From Deinococcus sp. (GTDB taxonomy: Bacteria; Deinococcota; Deinococci; Deinococcales; Deinococcaceae), in the NCBI RefSeq assembly GCF_025362455.1, contig NZ_JANYGJ010000120.1:1-12496 (forward strand): a stretch of DNA of 12,496 nucleotides, given 5' to 3'. A program made the position numbers and the translations under genes. The notes beneath the pieces were generated by a model. It was not told the DNA's origin. It was given only the letters and a program-made list of their open reading frames with translations, and made no database searches. Of the stretch, positions 6,231 to 12,496 are shown in pieces. How positions within the stretch are numbered: position 1 is the stretch's first letter; each line of letters begins with the position of its first letter.

Positions 6231-6634
6231 GGGTGGGGGAGACGCCGAAATCCTGATGTCGTGCGAGAGCGAAACAATGTCATGCAGGGGGCGGGAATGC
6301 TACCCGGTGACCCCCTCACCCCGCTGCTACGCAGCTCCCCTCTGCAAGCACTCGTCGTGAACGGACTGTCGTCATGAGCGGACACCCATGAGGGTGCCAT
6401 TCCTCCCCATGAGGGCGCCACTCCTCAGGTCTGCGACTCTCCCGCAAGGGGCGACTGGTACAGCTCCGCAGGAGAGGGGTCAACACGCCCGCCCCTCTTC
6501 CCTCTCTGCGCCGGGTACAGATTCCTTCGTGTTCCCGCGCCTGAACCCTCACTGCGCCTGCGTCTTCACCACTTCGGCTGGTCAGTCGGCCAAGCCGGGC
6601 AACCGTGCGCCGCCTCCATAGTCTCGCCAGGCGC
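6231..6634. other. Non-coding acpP-fabF gap with repeat-like segments
   Basis: No credible gene was found in about 400 bp. Open frames on both strands here lack Shine-Dalgarno signals, domain-like sequence and codon bias. The segment 6308-6482 begins TGACCCCCTCACC and ends GGAGAGGGGTCA, an imperfect inverted pair. Inside are a small hairpin GCTGC-TAC-GCAGC (6323-6335), TCCCCTCTGCAAG, and CTCTCCCGCAAGGGG. This CCCTCACCCC / hairpin / CTCTCCCGCAAG style resembles the short intergenic repeats common in Deinococcus genomes; that resemblance is from memory and untested. Confidence 0.5.
6385..6426. repeat. Two 21-bp tandem repeats in the acpP-fabF gap
   Basis: The two copies (6385-6405 and 6406-6426) begin CCCATGAGGG and end CTC. 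They differ at two positions, both T to C (6395/6416 and 6400/6421). They sit in the middle of the repeat-like segment and split its two halves. Confidence 0.85.
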
Positions 6635-6695
6635 TATAACCTGTGCCTGAACTGCTGCGTCGTCGCTGCCCTGCACATTCGGGCGGCTGGAGGAG
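6635..6695 (+). promoter_or_regulatory. Probable fabF promoter (-10 TATAAC) and Shine-Dalgarno
   Basis: TATAAC (6635-6640) matches the -10 consensus at five of six positions, but the -35 region is poor. Transcription would begin near 6647, giving a leader of about 56 nt. GGAGGAG (6689-6695) lies 7 nt before the ATG at 6703 and fixes that start over an in-frame ATG at 6643. The upstream terminator means fabF needs a promoter of its own. Confidence 0.6.
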
Positions 6696-6702
6696 AACGA
6701 GT

Positions 6703-7947
6703 ATGGAGATCAAACGAGTGGTCATCACCGGGCTGGGGCCGGTCAGCCCGATTGGCCTGGGCGCCGGGGCCTTCGCCGAGGCGCAACGTGCGGGCAAGAG
6801 CGGCATCGGCCCGATCACCAATTTCGACGCCAGCACCCTCAGGTGCCGCATCGCGGGCGAGATTCACGCCGACCTGAGCCCGTTTATAGAGACGCGGGAG
6901 GCCAAGAAGCTCGACCGCTACGTGCAGCTCGCCCTGGTCGCCGCTGATCTGGCGGTGGCCGACAGTGGCCTGAGCCGGGAAGAACTGGCCGGTGAGCGCA
7001 CCGGCACGCTGGTCGGCTCCGGCATCGGCGGCATGAATACCTTCGAGGACCAGGCCCGCGTGATGGTCGAGCGCGGCCCCTCGCGCGTCAGCCCGATGTT
7101 CGTGCCGATGATGATCGCCAATATGGCCACCGGCCACGTCGCCATGCGTTTCGGCGCCACCGGACCCAGCAGCACGGTGGTCACCGCCTGTGCCACCGGC
7201 TCCGGCGCCATCGGGGACGCCTCGCGGATCATCCAGCTCGGCCTGGCCGACGTGATGCTCGCGGGCGGCTCGGAGGCGGCCATCACCAGCCTGAGCATCG
7301 GCGGTTTCGGCAACATGCACGCCCTGACCGCCAGCCACAACGACGATCCCCAATCGGCCAGCCGCCCCTTCTCGGCCTCACGCGACGGCTTCGTGCTCGG
7401 TGAGGGCGGCGCGGTGGTGGTGCTCGAAGAACTGGAGCACGCTCGCAAGCGCGGCGCCAGAATCTACGCCGAGGTGGTCGGCTACGCCACCTCCGCCGAC
7501 GCCTTCCACGTCACCATGCCCGCGCCGGAGGGCCGGGGCGCCCAGGTCGCCATGCGTCAGGCGCTGAAATCGGCGGGTGTGAACCCCGAACAGGTGGGCT
7601 ACGTCAACGCCCACGGCACCTCTACCCCGGCCAACGACCTCAACGAGACGCTGGCGATCAAGTCGGTCTACGGCGAGCACGCGCACAAGCTGGCCGTCAG
7701 CAGCACCAAGTCCATGACCGGCCACCTGCTCGGCGCGGCGGGCGCCATGGAGGCCATTGCGGTGGCCCAGGCGCTGTTTGAGGGTATTTTGCCGCCTACC
7801 ATCAACCTGACCGACCCCGACCCGGCGCTGGACCTCGATTACATCCCGGAGGGTGCGCGCGAGCAGCAGGTCGAGTACGCCATGAGCAACAGCTTCGCCT
7901 TCGGGGGCCAGAACGCCGTGCTGGTCTTCAAGCGCTGGAACGGGTAG
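6703..7947 (+). CDS. fabF: Beta-ketoacyl-ACP synthase II
   Basis: FabF condenses malonyl-ACP with an acyl-ACP in each elongation cycle. In many bacteria it also adjusts chain length and cis-vaccenate content with temperature. The 414-residue protein has the FabF/FabB triad Cys-His-His: C163 in VTACATGSGAIGD, H304 in VNAHGTSTPAND and H341 in KSMTGHLLGAAGAME, with K336 nearby. SNSFAFGGQNAVLVF closes the C-terminus. Length and motif positions match E. coli FabF almost residue for residue, favouring FabF over FabB. The start is set by GGAGGAG. It is the last fab gene here, cut off from acpP by a terminator and repeat DNA, and followed by its own terminator. Confidence 0.96.
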   Translation: MEIKRVVITGLGPVSPIGLGAGAFAEAQRAGKSGIGPITNFDASTLRCRIAGEIHADLSPFIETREAKKLDRYVQLALVAADLAVADSGLSREELAGERTGTLVGSGIGGMNTFEDQARVMVERGPSRVSPMFVPMMIANMATGHVAMRFGATGPSSTVVTACATGSGAIGDASRIIQLGLADVMLAGGSEAAITSLSIGGFGNMHALTASHNDDPQSASRPFSASRDGFVLGEGGAVVVLEELEHARKRGARIYAEVVGYATSADAFHVTMPAPEGRGAQVAMRQALKSAGVNPEQVGYVNAHGTSTPANDLNETLAIKSVYGEHAHKLAVSSTKSMTGHLLGAAGAMEAIAVAQALFEGILPPTINLTDPDPALDLDYIPEGAREQQVEYAMSNSFAFGGQNAVLVFKRWNG

Positions 7948-7961
7948 GGATTGAAGGTCGG

Positions 7962-7992
7962 AACGCGCCCCTGAGCTGATGGGGCGCGTTTT
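7962..7992 (+). terminator. Rho-independent terminator after fabF
   Basis: A perfect 10-bp stem, AACGCGCCCC (7962-7971) with GGGGCGCGTT (7981-7990), encloses a 9-nt loop and runs into TT then GTC. It is 14 nt after the fabF stop. The T-run is short (four T counting the stem end), so efficiency may be moderate, but nothing else explains the hairpin. Confidence 0.85.
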
Positions 7993-8019
7993 GTCATGTG
8001 TAGATAACGGCGCCCGGTT

Positions 8020-8048
8020 TTGAATCTGACCGGCTCAGGCGCTAGGCT
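8020..8048 (+). promoter_or_regulatory. ppk promoter (TTGAAT-17-TAGGCT)
   Basis: The -35 TTGAAT (8020-8025) and the -10 TAGGCT (8043-8048) are spaced 17 bp. Transcription would start near 8055, leaving a leader of about 66 nt. A direct repeat GGCTCAGGC (8032-8040 and 8045-8053) flanks and overlaps the -10, which could be a regulator site or chance in GC-rich DNA. Confidence 0.65.
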
Positions 8049-8120
8049 CAGGCCAGCATTTCAGCCTGTATCTCCTCATCCCGACTTTGACCTCCCCGCT
8101 TTTTAATGAGAGACGACGAT

Positions 8121-10334
8121 ATGAAAGCCGACGCCACCAGCAAATCCACTGTCAAATCCACGCTCGACAACGCTGCTCCTGCGGTGAACGAGCTCAGCCG
8201 TGCTGTTCGCAAGCTCGCTGCCCGCAAGCCAAGTCGGCCCAAAAACGGTGTCTCGTTGCCTGCGGAGGTCAACCAGACCGGCAGCACCAGCGCCCTGGGA
8301 GACAGCAGTTTCCTCAACCGCGAGCTGTCCTGGCTGGCCTTCAACGAGCGGGTGCTGCATGAGGCCCGCAACACCGGCAACCCGCTGCTGGAGAGATTGA
8401 CCTACGCCGCCATCTGCGGCAGCAACCTGGACGAGTTTTTCATGGTGCGGGTGGCGGGCATCCACCGCCAGATCGACGCCAACGTGAGCACCAAGAGCAT
8501 CGACGGCGTGCTGCCCAAGGAAGCCCTGAACCTGATCCGCAACCGGACGCACACCATGCTGCGCGAGATCGAGAAGGCCACCCGCGAGGTGTTCAAAGGG
8601 CTCCAGGCGCAGGGCGTGGAAATCGGGCGGGTGCGCGAGCTGGGCAAACGGGCACGGGCTGCCCTGCGCGAGCAGTACCTCTCGCAGATTCAGCCGGTGC
8701 TCACCCCGCTGATCGTGGACCCCAGCCACCCGTTTCCGTACATCAGCAACCTCAGTCTGAATCTGGCGGTGCTGCTCGACGCGGGCGAGGGTGAGGACCC
8801 CGATTTCGCCCGCGTCAAGGTGCCGGTGGGCGTGCTGCCGCGCATCGTGCGCTGCGGCGAGCACCTGCTGCTGCTCGAAGACGTGATCGCCGAGCACCTG
8901 GGCGAGCTGTTCCGGGGCCGCACCGTGACCCAGGCTCATATTTTCCGGGTGACCCGCAACACCGATTACGAATTCGACGAGGAGGAGGCCGAGGATCTGC
9001 TCGCCACCATCGAGGACGGCCTGCGCCGCCGCCGCTTTGGCTCGGCGGTGCGGCTGGAAGTCACCCGCGACATGCCCGCCGCCATGCTCGACTTCCTCAG
9101 CAGCCGCCTGAAACTCGACGACGCCGATGTGTTCGAGCTGCAAGGTCCGCTGGGCACCGCCAACCTGATGAGCCTGCCGGTGACCCGCCCGGAGCTGAAA
9201 TTCCCTGAATTCGTGCCGCGCATCGTGGACCTGGGCGACGAGGACGAGAGCGTGTTCACCATCCTCCAGCGCGGCGACGTGCTGCTGCACCACCCCTACG
9301 ACTCGTTCATCGGCGTGCTGGAATTCCTCCAGGCCGCCGCCGAGGACCCCGACGTGCTGGCCATCAAGCAGACGCTCTACCGCACCGGCGACGACCCGCG
9401 CCTGATCGACGCCCTGCGGACCGCCGCCGAGAACGGCAAGCAGGTCGTGGCCCTGATCGAACTCAAGGCCCGCTTCGACGAGCAGCGCAATATTTCATCC
9501 GCCCGGCAACTGGAGCGGGTCGGCGCCCACGTCGTCTACGGCGTCAGCGGCCTGAAAACGCACGGCAAGGTCACGCTGATCGTCCGGCGCGAGGGTGAGC
9601 AGCTCCGGCGCTACGTTCACATCGGCACCGGCAACTACAACCCCAAAACGGCCCGGCTGTACACCGACCTGTCGCTGCTCTCGGCCCGGCCCGAACTCGG
9701 CGCGGACCTCTCGGCGCTGTTCAACCACCTGACCGGCTACTCCGAGGCCGACTACGATCATCTGCTGGTTGCCCCCGACACCGCCCGGAGTGGGTTTATC
9801 AAGTTACTGGAGCGCGAGGCCGCCAATGTCGCCGCCGGGCAGCCTGGCTGGGCGCGGCTGAAATTCAACCAGCTCACCGACCCGGCCATGATCGAGGCGC
9901 TGTATGCGGCGTCCCAGGCGGGCGTCAAGGTGCAACTGATGGTGCGCGGCGTGTGTTGCCTGCGCCCCGGCGTGCCTGGCTTATCTGAGAACATCGAAGT
10001 GCGCAGCTTGATCGGGCGATTCTTGGAACACGCCCGCATCTACGCTTTCGCTGGAGACGCCCTGAGCAGCCATGGCCGCTCGCCCGACGTGTATTTCGGG
10101 TCCGCCGACTGGATGAGCCGCAACCTGGACCGCCGGGTAGAGGTCATCGCCCCGGTCTTCGAGGAGCGCCAGAAAGACAAGCTGCTGGGCGTCATGGACA
10201 CCGAATGGGCCGACACACGCGGCGCCTGGGCGCTGGAGGCGAGCGGCGAGTACGTCAAGCTGGAGGGGAATGCGAGTGCCCAGGCGGCGTTTATGGGCGT
10301 GGAGCAAGAGGGTTTGCTGAACGTAGGAGAGTGA
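8121..10334 (+). CDS. ppk: Polyphosphate kinase 1
   Basis: PPK1 reversibly transfers the ATP gamma-phosphate to polyphosphate. The 737-residue protein shows the four-domain PPK1 layout. FLNRELSWLAFNERVLHEA opens the N domain after about 60 extra residues, followed by SNLDEFFMVRVAG. The phospholipase-D-like C domains hold the autophosphorylated H481 (LKTHGKVTLIVRR) and H500 (YVHIGTGNYNPKTARLYTD), at the same 19-residue spacing as E. coli H435/H454. CCLRPGVPGLSENI, IGRFLEHARIY and FGSADWMSRNLDRRVEV complete the signature. The extra N-terminus is Lys/Ser/Thr/Ala-rich, probably disordered. I prefer the ATG at 8121 because GAGAGA lies 7 nt upstream. The in-frame ATG at 8106 lacks a Shine-Dalgarno and would use a rare AGA codon. 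The gene stands alone and converges on ppx. Confidence 0.96.
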   Translation: MKADATSKSTVKSTLDNAAPAVNELSRAVRKLAARKPSRPKNGVSLPAEVNQTGSTSALGDSSFLNRELSWLAFNERVLHEARNTGNPLLERLTYAAICGSNLDEFFMVRVAGIHRQIDANVSTKSIDGVLPKEALNLIRNRTHTMLREIEKATREVFKGLQAQGVEIGRVRELGKRARAALREQYLSQIQPVLTPLIVDPSHPFPYISNLSLNLAVLLDAGEGEDPDFARVKVPVGVLPRIVRCGEHLLLLEDVIAEHLGELFRGRTVTQAHIFRVTRNTDYEFDEEEAEDLLATIEDGLRRRRFGSAVRLEVTRDMPAAMLDFLSSRLKLDDADVFELQGPLGTANLMSLPVTRPELKFPEFVPRIVDLGDEDESVFTILQRGDVLLHHPYDSFIGVLEFLQAAAEDPDVLAIKQTLYRTGDDPRLIDALRTAAENGKQVVALIELKARFDEQRNISSARQLERVGAHVVYGVSGLKTHGKVTLIVRREGEQLRRYVHIGTGNYNPKTARLYTDLSLLSARPELGADLSALFNHLTGYSEADYDHLLVAPDTARSGFIKLLEREAANVAAGQPGWARLKFNQLTDPAMIEALYAASQAGVKVQLMVRGVCCLRPGVPGLSENIEVRSLIGRFLEHARIYAFAGDALSSHGRSPDVYFGSADWMSRNLDRRVEVIAPVFEERQKDKLLGVMDTEWADTRGAWALEASGEYVKLEGNASAQAAFMGVEQEGLLNVGE

Positions 10335-10369
10335 GTGCAAATCGAGCAAGGTTTTATGCGTTGCGCTGC

Positions 10370-10852
10370 TCAAATGAAGTTCGTCAGGTCGAGAGAGCGG
10401 TTTTCCAATAGTTCGTAGAATTTCTCTTCAGCAATATGAGGATCAGTGAAAAGCGACGAGTCGCCGACCATCTCGCCATAGAATTCGACCAGATAACTTG
10501 AACGTTTACTTCGATGAATGTACTCAAATACTTCATCTTCGCCTGTGTCTGGGAAGATGCCATAGAGCATTCGATACAGTCGGTTGTCAATTGATATTTG
10601 GATGTTCGACACGATCTCATCGCAATATATGTCAATTCCGACATGGCCTCTGCCGCCGTAATCTCGAATTTGATCGAATGCATTCACTACATCGTTGCGC
10701 GTAACTTGATAAAGCCTGGTCAATTCGCCGTTGGTGTTGAGAGTCAGGTAGCTCTTCATGCCTAGACCATTCCCTGCAACATCCCAAATATCTCCACTCA
10801 TATTCCCCATTTCTTCTGTGCCTGATGAATTCAGTTCAGTCTTCGTGCTCAC
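10370..10852 (-). CDS. AT-richer orphan gene downstream of ppx, unknown function
   Basis: I do not recognise this 160-residue acidic soluble protein. It has no signal peptide or membrane span. Its pattern is an N-terminal DVVNAFDQIRDYGGRG helix, alternating beta-like stretches (HVGIDIYCDEIVSNIQISIDNRLYRMLYGIF), YLVEFYGEM, and a C-terminal helix EEKFYELLENRSLDL. Small immunity-type proteins (Imm1 or DUF6911 style) have a broadly similar layout; this is only an impression. The GTG at 10852 overlaps the ppx stop by 4 nt (GTGA) and has GAGGG 7 nt upstream, so it is probably co-translated with ppx. ATGs at 10810, 10801 and 10759 are alternatives. GC is low: I counted 24/60 in 10561-10620 and 30/60 in 10441-10500, against 41/60 in 9301-9360 of ppk. 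The base change begins right at the overlap, suggesting acquisition. Confidence 0.7.
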   Translation of the reverse strand: MSTKTELNSSGTEEMGNMSGDIWDVAGNGLGMKSYLTLNTNGELTRLYQVTRNDVVNAFDQIRDYGGRGHVGIDIYCDEIVSNIQISIDNRLYRMLYGIFPDTGEDEVFEYIHRSKRSSYLVEFYGEMVGDSSLFTDPHIAEEKFYELLENRSLDLTNFI

Positions 10853-12369
10853 CCCACCACCCTCAGCACACCAAACACTCCTCCCCACATATCCCCCTTC
10901 TCCTGTGCTCCGGCGAGGTCCAGGGCGGTGGCGCCGTCCACGGTCAATATCCAGCCGCCCCCGTGCTGATGAGGTGCGGCCCGGTGCAAGTCCACCACTC
11001 GGCTCTGCCCGGCGTGGGTGCGGTCCAGGCCGTCGGCGACGCGCAGCACGGCGGCCAGCTTGCACACGGCCTCGCGGTCAGCGGTGTTGAGGGCCTGAAA
11101 CTCGGTGTGGCTGCTCTTGGGCGCACTCCCCCGGTGGTAGCGGGCCACCTGGGCGATGATGTCCAGTTGCCGGGGGTCGAAGCCGCGCAGGCCGCCGTGG
11201 CGAATCAGGTAGGCGCTGTGCTTGTTGTGACTGCTCTGGGCGACGATCTGGCCGCACTCGTGCAGGTAAGCAGCGGCGCTCAGGAGGCTGTGGGCGTCTT
11301 CGGGGAAGCGCTCACCCCGGCGCGTCAGGCGAGACAGCAGGTCCTGACTCAGCGCCGTGACCTGCCGGGCGTGCGGCAAACTGACCCCGAAGCGCTCGGC
11401 CAGTTCGGCGGCGCTGCGCTGGCGGGCGCTCAGGCCGACTTCCCACTGCTGCTGGGCGGCCAACTCCTCAGCCAGCATGCCTTCGCGCAGGGCGCCGCCG
11501 CTGACGGTGGCCCGCGTGGCGCCCACGGCCCGCAGAGTCGCGTCCAGAATCGCCGCCCCCGCCACGATGATGTCGGCCCGGCGCGGATCGATGCCCGCCT
11601 TGATGCGGCCCGCCGGAGTCAGTTTTTGCAGGTTCCGGACCAGATCATCCAGCGCCGCGACCTCGAAGCTGAAGCCGCCGATCTCGTCCTCGCCGCCGCC
11701 CAGGCCCTGCCGCGCCGCGATGGCCGCGCCCACCGCCTCGAAGGTGCCGCTGGAGCCGAACACGCGGGTGCCCGGCCCCGCCGCGAAGACCTCCAGATGC
11801 GGCTCGATGGCCCGCCGCACGAAGTCCTGAAGCGCTCTGACGGTGCGCGGGCCGGGCGGCTCCATTTGCAGGTGGCTCAGGTGTAGCCGCACGCTGCCCA
11901 GCGGTAGACTGATCACGCTGCTGGCGCTTTCCGGCCCGCCGCGTGCCAGTTCCAGGCTGCCGCCGCCCAGATCGATCAGCAGGTTGTCGGGGCCAAATTC
12001 GACACTGTGGGCCGCGCCCAGGTAGGTGAGTTGGGCTTCGCGCTCGCCGCTGATGATGGCCGGGTAGATGCCGCACGCCTGTCGCATCCGCTCGGCCACC
12101 GCCAGGCCGTTGGGGGCCTCGCGCAGCGCACTGGTGGCGTAGGCACGGACCTCGCCGACCCCGGCAGCCTGGGCCAGCGCCCGGAACTGGCTCAGGGCCG
12201 CCAGTAGCCGCGCCTCACCTTCGGGCGTGATGTTCAGGTCCGCGTCCAGGCATTCACCCAGCCGGGTCCGCTCCTTGAGGGCGTCCAGCACGCGGTAGCT
12301 GCCGCCGTGCGCCTCGGCGATCAGCAGGTGGCAGGAATTGGTGCCTATATCGGCGACGGCGACGCGCAC
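10849..12369 (-). CDS. ppx: Exopolyphosphatase, Ppx/GppA family
   Basis: The product hydrolyses terminal phosphate from polyphosphate and/or converts pppGpp to ppGpp; the family does both. The 506-residue protein has the ASKHA-fold N-terminal half: VADIGTNSCHLLIAE (5-19, phosphate-1), ISGEREAQLTYLG with the expected catalytic E111, LIDLGGGSLELA (131-142, phosphate-2) and FGSSGTFEAVGAA. The C-terminal half is HD-like: AAYLHECGQI with H370-E371 and SSHNKHSAYLI, then YHRGSAP and LAAVLRVADGLDRTHAG. HE in place of HD is also seen in E. coli PPX. The GTG at 12369 starts directly at the ASKHA motif and lacks a Shine-Dalgarno; a -10 box 6 nt upstream suggests leaderless expression. It overlaps the small downstream gene by 4 nt and converges on ppk. 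PPX versus GppA activity cannot be separated by eye, but a ppk neighbour favours PPX. Confidence 0.92.
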   Translation of the reverse strand: MRVAVADIGTNSCHLLIAEAHGGSYRVLDALKERTRLGECLDADLNITPEGEARLLAALSQFRALAQAAGVGEVRAYATSALREAPNGLAVAERMRQACGIYPAIISGEREAQLTYLGAAHSVEFGPDNLLIDLGGGSLELARGGPESASSVISLPLGSVRLHLSHLQMEPPGPRTVRALQDFVRRAIEPHLEVFAAGPGTRVFGSSGTFEAVGAAIAARQGLGGGEDEIGGFSFEVAALDDLVRNLQKLTPAGRIKAGIDPRRADIIVAGAAILDATLRAVGATRATVSGGALREGMLAEELAAQQQWEVGLSARQRSAAELAERFGVSLPHARQVTALSQDLLSRLTRRGERFPEDAHSLLSAAAYLHECGQIVAQSSHNKHSAYLIRHGGLRGFDPRQLDIIAQVARYHRGSAPKSSHTEFQALNTADREAVCKLAAVLRVADGLDRTHAGQSRVVDLHRAAPHQHGGGWILTVDGATALDLAGAQEKGDMWGGVFGVLRVVG

Positions 12370-12381
12370 CCCGGAAGTCTA
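12370..12381 (-). promoter_or_regulatory. Probable leaderless promoter of ppx (-10 TAGACT)
   Basis: On the minus strand TAGACT (12381-12376) is followed by TCCGGG and then the GTG at 12369, so transcription would begin at the first base of the start codon. The geometry is the same as at the nucleoside hydrolase. No -35 consensus is apparent. Confidence 0.55.
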
Positions 12382-12407
12382 GCGGCTGGAGAGGGACGTG
12401 GGTTCGG

Positions 12408-12451
12408 GGAAGTGGGGGGTGGGAACAGACCCTTCATCTTTGCCCACTTCC
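12408..12451. repeat. Inverted repeat in the purine/pyrimidine-rich region upstream of ppx
   Basis: GGAAGTGGG (12408-12416) pairs with CCCACTTCC (12443-12451) across 26 nt. The right arm continues as an irregular series of CTTCC/CTCCC motifs to about 12473. No T-run follows. It could be a weak terminator for a gene beyond the right edge, or merely skewed GC-rich DNA. No gene was recognised between 12382 and 12496. Confidence 0.4.
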
Positions 12452-12496
12452 TACTTCCCACTCCCCATTTCCGCTCTGTAGACCCGGCTGGGGTAG

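Noticed and set aside
6316..6621. Short open frames on both strands in the acpP-fabF gap (about 77-78 codons)
   Set aside because: They are built largely from the repeat segments, lack Shine-Dalgarno signals, and their translations are Arg/Pro-rich and domain-free.
8103..9293. 396-codon open frame on the minus strand within ppk
   Set aside because: It lies antisense to the conserved PPK1 N-terminal half. Its His/Gln/Ala-rich translation is a codon-bias shadow.
10853..11065. N-terminal extension of the AT-rich orphan gene into ppx
   Set aside because: Upstream of the GTG at 10852 the frame is Arg/Pro-rich and lies inside ppx coding sequence; composition and Shine-Dalgarno place the start at the overlap.
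11249..11275. HE instead of HD in the C-terminal domain of ppx as an unusual inactivating change
   Set aside because: E. coli PPX also has His-Glu at this position and remains active through the N-terminal ASKHA domain, so it is not remarkable.
10825..11886. 353-codon open frame on the plus strand within ppx
   Set aside because: It is antisense to the conserved ppx motifs, with no recognisable domain and no ribosome binding site of note.
1..12496. tRNA, rRNA, CRISPR array, transposase or phage genes
   Set aside because: None was seen in a by-eye reading; no cloverleaf, regularly spaced repeat array or transposase motif was found. A formal scan was not possible.

Overview
The window looks like chromosomal DNA of a high-GC bacterium, most likely a Deinococcus. 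The evidence is the gene set and layout, -10 elements of the TAnnnT type (TAGAGT, TAGACT, TAGGCT), and two genes whose -10 box sits only 6 nt before the start codon, as in leaderless transcripts, which are common in that genus. No rRNA marker is present, so the genus is an inference. Apart from one AT-richer gene near 10.4-10.85 kb the DNA is compositionally uniform and almost fully coding.

Left block, minus strand (1-2295): a six-span membrane protein of unknown function, an inosine/uridine-type nucleoside hydrolase with its own probable leaderless promoter, and a translationally coupled HD-superfamily phosphohydrolase that runs off the left edge.

Central block, plus strand (2360-7992): a type II fatty acid synthesis (FAS II) cluster, fabH-fabD-(DinB-like gene)-fabG, in which every start overlaps the preceding stop. 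It is followed by acpP with its own Shine-Dalgarno and a strong terminator, then about 470 bp of non-coding, repeat-like DNA, then fabF with its own -10 box and terminator. FabD loads malonyl onto ACP, FabH starts chains, FabF elongates, FabG reduces, and AcpP carries the intermediates. A near-perfect 26-bp palindrome overlaps the -35 box of the fabH promoter and lies between fabH and the divergent membrane-protein gene. It is a strong operator candidate. FabH carries an unusual N-terminal extension built from seven in-frame 15-bp repeats.

Right block (8020-12496): polyphosphate metabolism. ppk (plus strand, clear -35/-10) makes polyphosphate. ppx (minus strand, GTG start, probably leaderless) degrades it. 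The two converge, and between them, overlapping the ppx stop by 4 nt, is a small AT-richer orphan gene that looks acquired.

No tRNA, rRNA, CRISPR array, insertion sequence or complete mobile element was seen. The most interesting points are the DinB-like protein locked into the FAS II operon, the fabH operator, the FabH repeat tail and the AT-rich orphan behind ppx.
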